A stretch of 64,000 bases of DNA, from positions 3,751,001-3,815,000 of the forward strand of contig NZ_CP019952.1 in the NCBI RefSeq assembly GCF_002021815.1. Reading direction: 5' to 3'. Position numbers and translations under genes: made by a program. How positions within the stretch are numbered: the first letter of the stretch is position 1; each line of letters begins with the position of its first letter. Origin of the DNA: Pseudomonas parafulva. GTDB lineage: Bacteria; Pseudomonadota; Gammaproteobacteria; Pseudomonadales; Pseudomonadaceae. Positions 1 to 8,983 of the stretch are shown piece by piece. A model generated the notes under the pieces. It was given only the letters and a program-made list of their open reading frames with translations. It did not search any database and had not been told where the DNA came from.

Positions 1-2
1 GG

Positions 3-677
3 GAATACACCGGGGTCTCGCTGGTGTCCTACAACCATGTGGAAGAACGCATGCCCAGCGCGGCGGCCACCTATGCCCGAGTCAAGGCTCTGGATGCCGA
101 AAAGGGACTGGTCTGGCTCAAGCCTTCCAAGTTCAGCAACACCTATGCATTGGCATTGCCCAGCGAAGTGGCCAAGGCCTACCCGCAGGTCAACACCATC
201 AGCCAGTTGAACCAGGTGTTGATGGACGAGCAGGCGCGCAAGCATGTGGTTGCGCTGGACACCGAGTTCGCCAACCGGCCCGACGGCCTGGATGGCCTGC
301 AGGCGCGATATGGCATGCACCTGGAGCGCGCCAACATCCGTCAGATGGACGCAGGCCTGGTCTACACCGCGCTGCGCAATGCCCAGGTGTTCGCAGGCCT
401 GGTGTACACCACCGATGGCCGACTCAACGCGTTCAAGCTCAAGCTGCTTGAAGACGACAAGCACTACTTCCCGGATTACACGGCAGGCCCGGTGGTGCGC
501 AAGGCCGTGCTCGACGCTCATCCGCAGTTGGCCAGCCTGCTCGCCCCCCTTGCCGAACAATTGGACGACGAGACCATGCGCCAACTCAACGCCAAGGTCG
601 ATGTGCAGCACCAAAGCCCCTCCTCGGTCGCAGCCGCCTTCCTGCGAGAACATCCCCTGAAGGAGGTGACGCCATGA
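3..677 (+). CDS. Osmoprotectant (glycine betaine/choline/carnitine) ABC transporter substrate-binding protein, 5'-truncated
   Basis: The reading frame is open from base 3, so this is the C-terminal part of a gene that begins outside the window; the GTG at 24 is internal. The first visible residues include EYTG, a motif typical of the second lobe of OsmX/OpuCC-type binding proteins, and the rest fits that family. Such proteins capture compatible solutes in the periplasm and deliver them to the permease. The stop codon overlaps the start of the permease by 4 bp (ATGA), which indicates translational coupling. The family is assigned from sequence feel and from the two transporter genes behind it. 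The exact ligand cannot be told from this fragment. Confidence 0.85.
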   Translation, partial: EYTGVSLVSYNHVEERMPSAAATYARVKALDAEKGLVWLKPSKFSNTYALALPSEVAKAYPQVNTISQLNQVLMDEQARKHVVALDTEFANRPDGLDGLQARYGMHLERANIRQMDAGLVYTALRNAQVFAGLVYTTDGRLNAFKLKLLEDDKHYFPDYTAGPVVRKAVLDAHPQLASLLAPLAEQLDDETMRQLNAKVDVQHQSPSSVAAAFLREHPLKEVTP

Positions 678-1327
678 CATTGTTCGATACCTTCGCGCAC
701 CTGGACTGGGCCCTGGTGTTGCAGCTGACCTGGCAGCACATCATGTTGGTGGGCGTGGCCGTGGGCCTGGCCATCCTGATCGGCGTGCCGCTGGGCATCG
801 TCATGACCCGCTTCCCCTTCCTGGCCGGGCCCGTGCAGGCCAGCGCCACGGTGCTGCTGACCATCCCGTCGATCGCCCTGTTCGGGCTGCTGTTGCCGTT
901 CTACTCCACCTTCGGCCAGGGCCTGGGCCCGCTGCCTGCCATCACGGCGGTGTTCCTCTATTCCCTGCTACCAATCTTGCGTAACACCTACCTGGCGCTG
1001 ACCAACGTCGAGCCCGGTATTCGCGAGGCTGCCCGGGGCATCGGCATGACCTTCGGTCAACGCCTGCGCATGGTCGAGTTGCCCATCGCAGTACCGGTGA
1101 TCCTCGCCGGCGTGCGTACTGCCGTGGTGATGAACATCGGCGTGATGACCATCGCCGCCACCATTGGGGCCGGTGGCCTGGGCGTACTCATCCTCACCTC
1201 CATCAGCCGCAGCGACATGTCGATGCTGCTGGTCGGCGCAGTACTGGTCAGCCTGCTGGCGATCATCGCCGACCTGCTCCTGCAAACCCTGCAACGTGCC
1301 CTGACTCCAGAAGGAATGCGCTCATGA
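674..1327 (+). CDS. Osmoprotectant ABC transporter permease
   Basis: This 217-residue protein is very hydrophobic with about five to six membrane segments and is the usual length for OpuCB/OpuCD-type permeases. The family EAA-like loop is visible as EPGIREAARGIGMTFGQRL around residues 114-132, followed by the typical GVMTIAATIGAGGLG stretch. It would form the inner-membrane channel together with a second permease that probably lies upstream of the window. It overlaps its neighbours by 4 bp on both sides, so the genes are co-translated. Confidence 0.92.
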   Translation: MTLFDTFAHLDWALVLQLTWQHIMLVGVAVGLAILIGVPLGIVMTRFPFLAGPVQASATVLLTIPSIALFGLLLPFYSTFGQGLGPLPAITAVFLYSLLPILRNTYLALTNVEPGIREAARGIGMTFGQRLRMVELPIAVPVILAGVRTAVVMNIGVMTIAATIGAGGLGVLILTSISRSDMSMLLVGAVLVSLLAIIADLLLQTLQRALTPEGMRS

Positions 1328-2481
1328 TCGAACTGAAGAACCTCAGCAAGACCTTCAACGTCAACGGCAAGGACGTCAAGGCCGTGGACGCGGTCAGCCT
1401 CACGGTCAACGAAGGCGAAATCTGCGTGTTCCTGGGCCCGTCAGGGTGCGGCAAGAGCACCACACTGAAGATGATCAACCGCCTGATTACCCCCACCTCG
1501 GGGCAGGTGTTCATCAATGGCGAAGACACCAGCGGCCTGGACGAAGTCAGCCTGCGTCGTCACATCGGCTATGTGATCCAGCAGATCGGCCTGTTTCCGA
1601 ACATGACCATCGAGGAGAACATTACCGTCGTGCCGCGCCTGCTCGGGTGGGACAAGCAGCGCTGCGCCGAGCGCGCCCGCGAGCTGATGCACATGATCAA
1701 GCTCGAGCCCAAGCAGTACCTGCAGCGCTACCCCCGCGAACTCTCCGGTGGCCAGCAGCAGCGGATCGGGGTGATCCGCGCCCTGGCAGCCGACGCCCCG
1801 GTGCTGTTGATGGACGAGCCGTTCGGCGCCGTGGACCCCATCAACCGGGAGATGATCCAGAACGAATTCTTCGAGATGCAGCGGGCCTTGAACAAGACCG
1901 TGATCATGGTCAGCCATGACATCGACGAAGCCATCAAGCTGGGCGACAAGATTGCCATCTTCCGGGCGGGCAAGCTGTTGCAGCTGGATCACCCAGACAC
2001 CTTGCTAGCGCACCCGGCCGATGACTTCGTGAGCAACTTCGTCGGCCAGGACAGCACCCTCAAGCGGCTACTGCTGGTACGTGCCGAAGATGCGGCTGAC
2101 AATGCCCCGGCGGTGAACCCGCAGACCCCAGTGGCTGATGCGCTGGAACTGCTGGACGAACATGATCGCCGCTACGTGGTGGTGACCGACGCCACGAACA
2201 AGGCGCTCGGCTATGTGCGCCGACGCGACATGCACCGCCAGCAAGGCACGTGCGCCGACTTCCTGCGGCCATTCAACGCCACGGCGGCACACGATGAAAA
2301 CCTGCGTATCCTGTTGTCGCGCATGTACGAGTTCAACCGCGCCTGGCTGCCGGTACTGGACGCCGAGCAGGTGTTCCTGGGCGAGGTCACCCAGGAGTCG
2401 ATTGCGGCCTACCTGAGCTCGGGCCGCTCACGCGGGGCGAAATCCACCATTGTCTCGCCCGCCGAGATGGTGACGTCCTAA
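1324..2481 (+). CDS. opuCA: Osmoprotectant ABC transporter ATP-binding protein with C-terminal CBS domains
   Basis: The 385-residue ATPase has a Walker A (GPSGCGKST, about residues 39-47), the ABC signature LSGGQQQR (about 140-147) and Walker B VLLMDEPFGAVD. After about residue 240 comes a tail with two CBS-like segments, as in OpuCA and ProV-type ATPases, where CBS domains sense ionic strength. It energises uptake of betaine-type solutes. It is the last gene of the operon; downstream there is only a structured non-coding stretch. The start overlaps the permease stop by 4 bp. The osmoprotectant assignment is strong from the CBS-bearing architecture; the substrate range is not visible. Confidence 0.92.
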   Translation: MIELKNLSKTFNVNGKDVKAVDAVSLTVNEGEICVFLGPSGCGKSTTLKMINRLITPTSGQVFINGEDTSGLDEVSLRRHIGYVIQQIGLFPNMTIEENITVVPRLLGWDKQRCAERARELMHMIKLEPKQYLQRYPRELSGGQQQRIGVIRALAADAPVLLMDEPFGAVDPINREMIQNEFFEMQRALNKTVIMVSHDIDEAIKLGDKIAIFRAGKLLQLDHPDTLLAHPADDFVSNFVGQDSTLKRLLLVRAEDAADNAPAVNPQTPVADALELLDEHDRRYVVVTDATNKALGYVRRRDMHRQQGTCADFLRPFNATAAHDENLRILLSRMYEFNRAWLPVLDAEQVFLGEVTQESIAAYLSSGRSRGAKSTIVSPAEMVTS

Positions 2482-2560
2482 AAGCCTTTCATCGCAAAAA
2501 AGGCGTGACGAGGGCGGACGGAATAAAAAATTCATGGACCGTTTTCTGAACGCCAGTACC

Positions 2561-2596
2561 AGGCTCGGGTGGCCATAAATATGAACACCCGAGCCT
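2561..2596 (+). terminator. Perfect 11-bp stem-loop downstream of the transporter operon
   Basis: AGGCTCGGGTG (2561-2571) pairs perfectly with CACCCGAGCCT (2586-2596) around a 14-nt loop. It sits 80 bp after the ATPase stop. There is no T-tract, so intrinsic termination is uncertain; it may instead stabilise the 3' end or belong to the speC leader. Confidence 0.45.
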
Positions 2597-2789
2597 ACCT
2601 GCCGCACCGCTCGATCATCTCCAAATGCGCCTCGTGCCCAAGCGGAGGGGCTTGGGTTTACGCACCCTACCCAGGGCTATTCCACAATTCTTTACGTCTG
2701 ACGCGCACTGGGGAACACCAGCCGTTCACATGGGTCGTTAATCCCAGGCGTGGCAATTCGAACATCGCCGATTCGCCAGGGATTGCCTG

Positions 2790-2818
2790 TTGATTCTGCC
2801 GAGTTCACGCCCTAAAGT
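2790..2818 (+). promoter_or_regulatory. Candidate sigma70 promoter of speC
   Basis: TTGATT at 2790-2795 and TAAAGT at 2813-2818 are separated by 17 bp. This would give a leader of about 125 nt before the speC start at 2950. It rests on motif match only. Confidence 0.4.
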
Positions 2819-2949
2819 GCGCGCCGAACGTCCATGCTGGAAACGATCCATCCGGCTCAAGTACTGAGTAGGCGAACCAAAGTGGGGATACGGAGGGCGT
2901 TCAGTTTGCAGCCACTTAAATTTTCAGTTTGCCCATGGAGTCCCTGAGC

Positions 2950-4113
2950 ATGTCGATCCAGGTCGAAGACTATTTCGCACGCGACACCTTCCAGAAGATG
3001 AAGGCGTTTGCCGACAAACAGGAAACGCCGTTCGTACTCATCGATACCCAGATGATCAGCAAGGCTTATGACGACCTGCGCGCCGGCTTCGAATTCGCCA
3101 AGGTGTACTACGCCGTCAAGGCCAATCCAGCCGTCGAGATCATCGACCTGCTCAAGGACAAGGGCTCGAACTTCGACATCGCCTCCATCTACGAGCTGGA
3201 CAAGGTGATGAACCAGGGTGTCAGCGCCGATCGCATCAGCTACGGCAACACCATCAAGAAATCCAAGGACATTCGTTACTTCTTCGAGAAGGGTGTGCGC
3301 CTGTACGCCACCGACTCCGAGGCCGACCTGCGCAACATCGCCAAGGCCGCGCCGGGCTCGAAGGTGTATGTGCGTATCCTGACCGAAGGCTCCACCACTG
3401 CCGACTGGCCGCTGTCGCGCAAGTTCGGTTGCCAGACCGACATGGCCATGGACCTGTTGATCCTCGCCCGTGACCTGGGCCTGGTGCCCTATGGCATCTC
3501 CTTCCATGTGGGCTCGCAACAGCGCGACATCAGCGTGTGGGACGCCGCTATCGCCAAGGTGAAGGTGATCTTCGAGCGACTCAAGGAAGAAGACGGCATC
3601 GAACTGAAGCTGATCAACATGGGCGGCGGCTTCCCGGCCAACTACATCACCCGTACCAACAGCCTGGAAACCTACGCCGAGGAGATCATTCGCTTCCTCA
3701 AGGAAGACTTCGGCGACGACTTGCCGGAAATCATCCTGGAGCCGGGCCGTTCGCTGATTGCCAACGCCGGCATCCTGGTCAGCGAAGTGGTGCTGGTAGC
3801 ACGCAAGTCGCGCACGGCCGTCGAGCGCTGGATCTACACCGACGTCGGCAAATTCTCGGGCCTGATCGAAACCATGGACGAGTCCATCAAGTTCCCGATC
3901 TGGACCGAGAAAAAGGGCGAAACCGAGGAAGTGGTCATCGCCGGCCCTACCTGTGACAGCGCCGACATCATGTACGAGCACTACAAGTATGGTCTGCCGC
4001 TGAACCTGGCAATCGGCGATCGCCTGTACTGGCTGTCGACCGGTGCCTACACCACCAGCTACAGCGCGGTGGAGTTCAATGGGTTCCCGCCGCTCAAAGC
4101 CTACTATCTGTAA
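2950..4113 (+). CDS. speC: Ornithine decarboxylase, eukaryotic-like PLP fold-III type
   Basis: This 387-residue enzyme decarboxylates ornithine to putrescine, the first step of polyamine synthesis. The PLP lysine lies in YYAVKANP (K57). The EPGR phosphate-binding motif and the GPTCDSAD segment with the catalytic cysteine are present, as in the alanine-racemase-like (group IV) decarboxylases rather than the large E. coli SpeC fold. The frame is open further upstream (TTG 2929, ATG 2935). I chose ATG 2950 because GGAG lies 9 nt upstream and the length then equals that of the family. It is monocistronic, with a clear terminator directly behind it. Confidence 0.93.
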   Translation: MSIQVEDYFARDTFQKMKAFADKQETPFVLIDTQMISKAYDDLRAGFEFAKVYYAVKANPAVEIIDLLKDKGSNFDIASIYELDKVMNQGVSADRISYGNTIKKSKDIRYFFEKGVRLYATDSEADLRNIAKAAPGSKVYVRILTEGSTTADWPLSRKFGCQTDMAMDLLILARDLGLVPYGISFHVGSQQRDISVWDAAIAKVKVIFERLKEEDGIELKLINMGGGFPANYITRTNSLETYAEEIIRFLKEDFGDDLPEIILEPGRSLIANAGILVSEVVLVARKSRTAVERWIYTDVGKFSGLIETMDESIKFPIWTEKKGETEEVVIAGPTCDSADIMYEHYKYGLPLNLAIGDRLYWLSTGAYTTSYSAVEFNGFPPLKAYYL

Positions 4114-4119
4114 TCCATG

Positions 4120-4142
4120 ACGGGGCCCAAAGGCCCCGTTTT
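4120..4142 (+). terminator. Rho-independent terminator of speC
   Basis: ACGGGGCC (4120-4127) pairs with GGCCCCGT (4132-4139) around a 4-nt loop and is followed by TTTT. It begins 6 bp after the speC stop codon. Confidence 0.85.
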
Positions 4143-4210
4143 CATGCCTGCGCAATAAAGCCGACCGCACCTCGATCCCCGGCGTCACACCAGCAGCTAA
4201 TCACCTTGTG

Positions 4211-4229
4211 AATGTGAACGAATCTCAAT
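4211..4229. promoter_or_regulatory. Fur-box-like palindrome upstream of the PepSY reductase gene
   Basis: AATGTGAACGAATCTCAAT agrees at 15 of 19 positions with the Pseudomonas Fur consensus AATGAGAATGATTCTCATT. It lies about 75 bp before the GTG start at 4304, a normal operator position. It implies repression by iron, which fits a reductase thought to act on ferric complexes. The match was made by eye. Confidence 0.55.
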
Positions 4230-4303
4230 TGCCGCGTGCAGGAGCTTCCATTAACATCCGCCAGCGCTACGCAGGGTGCGGCGGCGATACAAGGTGAACG
4301 AAG

Positions 4304-6859
4304 GTGCTGAAGAAGACGCTGTTCCAGCTGCATTGGTTATTCGGCATCACGGCCGGGCTGGTACTTGCAGTAATGGGTATCACTGGGGCGCTCTATTCGT
4401 TTCAGGACGAACTGCTGAGCGCGCTCAATGCCGATGTGCTGCGCGTAGAGGTACGGCCTGACGGCGTGCTGCCGCCTGCTGAGTTGGTGCAACGTGTCGA
4501 ATCCCAGCAACACGACAAGGTCGCCATGCTGTGGGTCGACGTTCGTGAAGGCGAAGCCGCGAGGATCTTTTTCACCCCTGCACCGGGCGAGCGGCGCGGT
4601 CCGTTGCGCTACGCAGACCCGTATACGGGCCAGCTGCTGGGCGAGGTGTCGGGGCAAGGCTTCTTCACCCTCATGCTTACGCTTCACCGCTTTCTGGCCA
4701 TGGGCGACACGGGCAGGCAGATCACCGGTGCCTCGACGCTGCTGCTGGTGTTCTTCTGCCTGTCGGGCCTGTACCTGCGGTGGCCGCGCCATGCCACAAA
4801 CTGGCGAACCTGGCTGACGCTGGATTGGGCCAAAAAAGGCCGTGCGTTCAACTGGGACCTGCACGCCGTAGCAGGCACCTGGTGCCTGCTCTTCTACCTG
4901 TTGTTCGCCCTGACGGGCCTGTTCTGGTCCTACGAATGGTACCGGGAGGGTCTGAACCGGCTACTGGCCGATCCGCCGGTCGCCGGGCAGCCGCAGCCGC
5001 AACTGAAAAAAGACCGGCGCTCCGGAGCTGCGTCTATCGACCCAAAGGCACCGGCGCTGAACGTCGACTACGACGCCATCTGGGCCAGCCTGCGCAACGC
5101 CGCAGGTCCACGCCTTGCCAGTTACAACCTGCGCCTGCCCCCAGTCGGCGGTCAACCTGCCAATCTGTTCTATCTGCTGGATAACGCCGACCATCCCAGG
5201 GCCTTCGACACCTTGGTCCTGGACCCTGCCAGTGGCAAGGTCAGCCTTCACGAACGCTACAGTGATAAATCATTCAAGGCCCAATTGCTCCAGAGCGTGT
5301 ACGCACTGCATGTCGGGGAATACTTTGGCCTGGTTGGGCGCATCGTCCTGACCTTGGCCAGCCTGGCCATGCCGGTCTTCTTCGTCACAGGCTGGCTGCT
5401 CTACCTGGATCGACGGCGCAAGAAACGTCAGGTTAGGGCTGCCCGCCGCCACGTGACCCCCGATGAAGTCAACAGCGAGAGCTGGCTGATCGGCTACGCC
5501 AGCCAGAGTGGTATGGCCGAGCAGCTGGCCTGGCAAAGCGCCGGGCAACTACAGGCGGCAGGCTTGCCAGTGCAGGTCAAGGCGTTGGGTACGTTGTGTG
5601 AAGAAGATCTGCGTGCGGCACGCCGTGCGTTGTTCGTCGTCAGTACCTTCGGGGATGCAGAAGCCCCTGACAACGCGCGAGGCTTTGAGCGCAACGTGCT
5701 GGGTCAGCCTTTGCCCTTGCAGACCCTCAGCTATGCCCTGCTGGCGCTGGGTGATCGTCAATACCCACAGTTCTGCGGGTTCGCCCGTCGGCTTCAGACG
5801 TGGTTGACCGAGCGTGGTGCTCGCTGTGCATTTGACCCCGTGGAGGTCGACAACGCCGATCAGGCAGCCCTTCAGCAGTGGCATCAGGCGCTGGCGCTTC
5901 TGACCGGCACCGCGCCGGTATCCGCTTGGCAAGCCCCCCGTTTCGGCAACTGGTCGCTGACCCGCCGTGAATTGCTCAACCCTGGCAGCCAGGGCCAGCC
6001 GGTGTATCTGCTCGGCCTGCAGGCGCAGGAGCCTGCTGTGTGGGAAGCCGGCGACCTGGTGGAGATTATGCCGCTCAATGGTCGGTCGAGGGTCGATGCC
6101 TTCGTCAAAGGCCTGGGCCTGGACGCCGACACGCGAGTGCAGGTCGAGGGGGTGGGAGAAACGCTCGCTCAGGCACTGGCAGGCCGTCAGTTACCTGCCG
6201 TCGGTGGGCATCTGGTCGGGCTGCATGCCCAGGCGGTGGTGGACGCACTGGTGCCGCTCGGCAGCCGCGACTATTCCATCGCCTCGATTGCCAGTGACGG
6301 GGTGCTGGAGCTGATCGTGCGCCAGGAGCGACACCCAAGTGGCGACTTGGGCGTAGGCTCTGGTTGGCTGACCGAATACCTGCCGCTCGATGGCACACTG
6401 AGCCTGAGGCTAAAGCGCAACAGTGGCTTCCATATGCCCCAGGGCAATGTACCGATGATCCTGATCGGCAACGGTACTGGCCTGGCGGGCCTGCGCAGTC
6501 TGCTAAGGGCCCGCGTCGCTGCGGGCGAGCGGCGTAACTGGCTACTGTACGGCGAACGCAATCGCGCCCATGATTTTCTGTGTGGCAACGAGCTGCAAGG
6601 GTTGCTCGCCGCTGGGGATCTGGCACGGCTGGACCTGGCGTTCTCTCGCGACCAGGCCGAAAAAATCTACGTGCAGGATGTGTTGTTGCAACAGGCCGCG
6701 CTGTTCGAACGCTGGATGGATGAAGGTGCCTGCGTGTACGTCTGCGGTAGCCTGCAGGGCATGGCCGCTGGCGTCGATGCGGCACTTGCAGGCCTGCTTG
6801 GAGATGCTGCCGTGCAACGTCTGATCGAAGAGGGGCGATACCGGCGGGATGTGTACTGA
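4304..6859 (+). CDS. PepSY-TM / flavodoxin / FAD-NADPH oxidoreductase fusion (putative iron-regulated membrane reductase)
   Basis: The 851-residue protein has three parts. Residues 1-380 form a PepSY-associated membrane module with about four helices (one at 9-31, others near 125-155, 190-210 and 345-367). Residues about 392-535 are flavodoxin-like ([12 protein letters not shown]). Residues about 545-851 are a ferredoxin-NADP-reductase-like module with SRDYSIAS for FAD (near 652), [11 protein letters not shown] for NADPH (near 719) and a YVCGS tail. Homologues are often named sulfite reductase flavoprotein, but no sulfite-reducing haem subunit is nearby. Electron transfer from NADPH across the inner membrane, perhaps to ferric siderophores, is an inference supported by the Fur-like box. 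The GTG start is preceded by AAGGTGA. Confidence 0.85.
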   Translation: MLKKTLFQLHWLFGITAGLVLAVMGITGALYSFQDELLSALNADVLRVEVRPDGVLPPAELVQRVESQQHDKVAMLWVDVREGEAARIFFTPAPGERRGPLRYADPYTGQLLGEVSGQGFFTLMLTLHRFLAMGDTGRQITGASTLLLVFFCLSGLYLRWPRHATNWRTWLTLDWAKKGRAFNWDLHAVAGTWCLLFYLLFALTGLFWSYEWYREGLNRLLADPPVAGQPQPQLKKDRRSGAASIDPKAPALNVDYDAIWASLRNAAGPRLASYNLRLPPVGGQPANLFYLLDNADHPRAFDTLVLDPASGKVSLHERYSDKSFKAQLLQSVYALHVGEYFGLVGRIVLTLASLAMPVFFVTGWLLYLDRRRKKRQVRAARRHVTPDEVNSESWLIGYASQSGMAEQLAWQSAGQLQAAGLPVQVKALGTLCEEDLRAARRALFVVSTFGDAEAPDNARGFERNVLGQPLPLQTLSYALLALGDRQYPQFCGFARRLQTWLTERGARCAFDPVEVDNADQAALQQWHQALALLTGTAPVSAWQAPRFGNWSLTRRELLNPGSQGQPVYLLGLQAQEPAVWEAGDLVEIMPLNGRSRVDAFVKGLGLDADTRVQVEGVGETLAQALAGRQLPAVGGHLVGLHAQAVVDALVPLGSRDYSIASIASDGVLELIVRQERHPSGDLGVGSGWLTEYLPLDGTLSLRLKRNSGFHMPQGNVPMILIGNGTGLAGLRSLLRARVAAGERRNWLLYGERNRAHDFLCGNELQGLLAAGDLARLDLAFSRDQAEKIYVQDVLLQQAALFERWMDEGACVYVCGSLQGMAAGVDAALAGLLGDAAVQRLIEEGRYRRDVY

Positions 6860-6874
6860 TCGGCAACGAGCAAA

Positions 6875-6910
6875 GCCGGCGTCCTGGCAGTAATCCTCCA
6901 GGACGCCGGC
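6875..6910. terminator. Bidirectional stem-loop between convergent genes
   Basis: A perfect 13-bp stem (GCCGGCGTCCTGG at 6875-6887 with its complement at 6898-6910) and a 10-nt loop lie between the ends of two convergent genes. T-tracts are poor on both sides, so efficiency is uncertain. Confidence 0.6.
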
Positions 6911-6917
6911 GCTGCGA

Positions 6918-7709
6918 TCAGTGCAACTCGAAGGTATCGGCATCCAGGTTGGCCGGGAACTTGGCTCTGTAAGCGGCCAGTTCCGAGGCACTCAATACCA
7001 CGGTGAACACGCCATCGGCCTCTCCAGCACTGAGCAAGCTCTCGCCCTGAAAATCCAGCACCTGGCTGTCACCGCTGTACGCGAAGCTCTTGCCGTCAAT
7101 GCCCACCCGGTTCACCGCCGCCACATAGCACAGGTTTTCGATCCCTCGCGCCGGCAATAGGCGGTTCCAGTGCAGACGCCGCGCCGCCGGCCAGTTGGCT
7201 GTGTACAACAGCAGGTCGGTGTCGGTGGCATCCCGGCTCCAGACCGGGAAGCGCAGGTCGTAGCAAATGAGCGGGCGAATGCGCCAGCCCTTGAGCTCGA
7301 ACTGCACCTGCCGCTCGCCTGGCGTGTAGTGCTCGTGCTCACCGGCCATGCGGAACAGGTGACGCTTGTCGTAGTGCAGGATCTCGCCATCAGGCCTTGC
7401 CCAGAGCAGGCGGTTACGGTGGCTGCCATCGGCCGCCTGAATGATCACGCTTCCCGTGACCACGGCGTTGCACCTCTTCGCCTGAGCCTTGAGCCACTTG
7501 TACGTGGGGCCATTCTCCGGCTCGGCGAGGCTTTCGGACTGCATGGAAAACCCGGTGGTGAACATTTCCGGCAAGATCACCAGGTCCACCTCCCCCACCT
7601 GCTCAAGCAGCACGTCGAAATGGGCGAAGTTGGCTTCCCGGTCGTGCCAGGCCAGGGTGGTCTGCACCAGAGCCAGCCTGAGGTCTGGCAGCGTACTTAG
7701 ATCGCGCAT
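6918..7709 (-). CDS. Nitrilase-superfamily omega-amidase (YafV/Nit2-like)
   Basis: The 263-residue protein shows the Glu-Lys-Cys triad of the carbon-nitrogen hydrolases: E48 in ILPEMF, K115 in HYDKRHLF and C149 in PLICYDLRFP. Its size and motifs fit the omega-amidases, which hydrolyse alpha-ketoglutaramate-type compounds to the 2-oxo acid and ammonia. The frame extends upstream, but ATG 7709 has a good GGAGA and gives the family length. The start overlaps the end of the upstream aminotransferase by 13 bp, so the two are co-translated. That supports a glutamine-transaminase/omega-amidase pathway, perhaps in methionine salvage. Substrate specificity is inferred. Confidence 0.88.
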   Translation of the reverse strand: MRDLSTLPDLRLALVQTTLAWHDREANFAHFDVLLEQVGEVDLVILPEMFTTGFSMQSESLAEPENGPTYKWLKAQAKRCNAVVTGSVIIQAADGSHRNRLLWARPDGEILHYDKRHLFRMAGEHEHYTPGERQVQFELKGWRIRPLICYDLRFPVWSRDATDTDLLLYTANWPAARRLHWNRLLPARGIENLCYVAAVNRVGIDGKSFAYSGDSQVLDFQGESLLSAGEADGVFTVVLSASELAAYRAKFPANLDADTFELH

Positions 7710-8845
7710 AGTTTCTCCGCTGCCTGACGCAGCGTCTCCTCTCGTTTGGCAAAGCACAGGCGCAGCAGCCGTTGACCGGGAACAGCTTGCTGATAGAACA
7801 CCGAGATCGGGATGGTGGCCACACCATGCTCGCGGGTCAACCACGTCGCCATCTGCACGTCATCGAGGTCCGGACGAATATGCGAATAATCAACCAGCTG
7901 AAAATAAGTGCCGGCCGTGGGGGTGAACCTGAATCGCGAATCTTGCAACAAGCCGCAGCACAGGTCGCGCTTGGCTTGATAGAAAGCCGGTAACGCATCG
8001 ACATGTTCGGGATGCTCGGCCATGAAGTCAGCCAGGGCGTACTGCAAAGGAGTCACGCCACAAAAGTTGACGTATTGATGCACCTTGCGCAGTTCGGTGG
8101 TGAGGGCCGGCGGTGCGATGACATAGCCCGTCTTCCAGCCGGTGACGTGATATGTCTTGCCAAAGGAACTGACCACGAACGCACGTCTGTAGAGCTGCTC
8201 GTGAGCCAGTACGCAAGCATGCTGCACGTCGTCATAGACCAGGTGCTCGTAGACTTCATCGCTCAGTACGTAGATGTCTCGATTGGCGATCAGCTGCGCC
8301 AGCTGGTCCAGATCCTTCCGGGACAGCAAGGCACCGCTTGGGTTATGGGGCGAGTTGAGCACGACCAGACGTGTGCGTGGCGTAAGTGCGTCCGCGAACT
8401 GCTGCCAATCGATGGCAAAGTCGCTGGGGTCCAGCTGCAGATGCACGCAACGGCCCCCGGCCAGTGCCACCGAGGGCGCGTAGCTGTCGTAACAGGGGTC
8501 GAAGATGATGACCTCGTCCCCTGGCCGCACAACAGCCTGGATAGCGCAGAAGATCGCCTCCGTCGCGCCGGGCGTAATCGTCACTTCATGGTCGGGGTCT
8601 ACCGTCGCACCATAGAGGCGCTTGACCTTCAAGGCCACCTGCTGGCGTAAGGCTGCAAGGCCCGACATTGGCGCGTATTGATTGTGACCCGCCATGACAT
8701 GTCGGCCCACCGACTCGAGCAGGGCCTGGGGCCCGTTGAAATCCGGGAAGCCCTGCGAAAGGTTCAGCGCCCCGGTCTGGGCGGCGAGCTCTGACATGGT
8801 GGTAAAGATGGTCGTGCCGACGTTCGGCAATTTGCTGGGGATCAT
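7697..8845 (-). CDS. PLP-dependent aminotransferase, YbdL/methionine (glutamine) transaminase type
   Basis: The 382-residue class I/II aminotransferase has the PLP lysine in SSFGKTYHVTGWKTGY (K230), NSPHNPSG near 164-171 and YAPMSGLAALR near 57-67. It closely follows the E. coli YbdL pattern, an enzyme that uses methionine, histidine and phenylalanine. I chose ATG 8845 over upstream in-frame starts because GAGGG lies just before it and the N-terminus MIPSKLPNVGTTIF matches the family. It is the first gene of the two-gene unit with the omega-amidase, whose action would pull transamination from glutamine forward. Confidence 0.88.
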   Translation of the reverse strand: MIPSKLPNVGTTIFTTMSELAAQTGALNLSQGFPDFNGPQALLESVGRHVMAGHNQYAPMSGLAALRQQVALKVKRLYGATVDPDHEVTITPGATEAIFCAIQAVVRPGDEVIIFDPCYDSYAPSVALAGGRCVHLQLDPSDFAIDWQQFADALTPRTRLVVLNSPHNPSGALLSRKDLDQLAQLIANRDIYVLSDEVYEHLVYDDVQHACVLAHEQLYRRAFVVSSFGKTYHVTGWKTGYVIAPPALTTELRKVHQYVNFCGVTPLQYALADFMAEHPEHVDALPAFYQAKRDLCCGLLQDSRFRFTPTAGTYFQLVDYSHIRPDLDDVQMATWLTREHGVATIPISVFYQQAVPGQRLLRLCFAKREETLRQAAEKLCAI

Positions 8846-8952
8846 GGCGCCCTCGCTCCTGGTGCAGCCGGCACGGGAAGAAAGCACGAGCATAGCGGAT
8901 CGTTTCGTCGGTAAGAAGCCGGTCAGAGCGTGAGTCGCACGTCACAAGCTTT

Positions 8953-8971
8953 CCCGACGATCACTGTCGGG
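8953..8971 (-). terminator. Small stem-loop after the unknown gene at 8984-9532
   Basis: CCCGAC (8953-8958) pairs with GTCGGG (8966-8971) just beyond the stop of the minus-strand gene. There is no T-tract, so this is only a weak terminator candidate. Confidence 0.3.
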
Positions 8972-8983
8972 GCTAGCTCCACC

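Larger units (their letters stand above)
2482..2949. other. Non-coding structured interval between the transporter operon and speC
   Basis: This 468-bp stretch holds no convincing gene. A weak 6-bp hairpin lies at 2484-2504. A perfect 11-bp inverted repeat lies at 2561-2571/2586-2596, and a 7-bp stem (CCCAAGC/GCTTGGG) at 2637-2643/2650-2656. A 74-codon frame at 2569-2793 crosses these hairpins, has no ribosome-binding site and looks like chance. From memory, KT2440 has iron-sensing regulator and receptor genes near here; none is present in this window. Confidence 0.6.

Noticed and set aside
2569..2793. 74-codon plus frame upstream of speC
   Set aside because: It runs through hairpins, lacks a ribosome-binding site and matches no family known to me.
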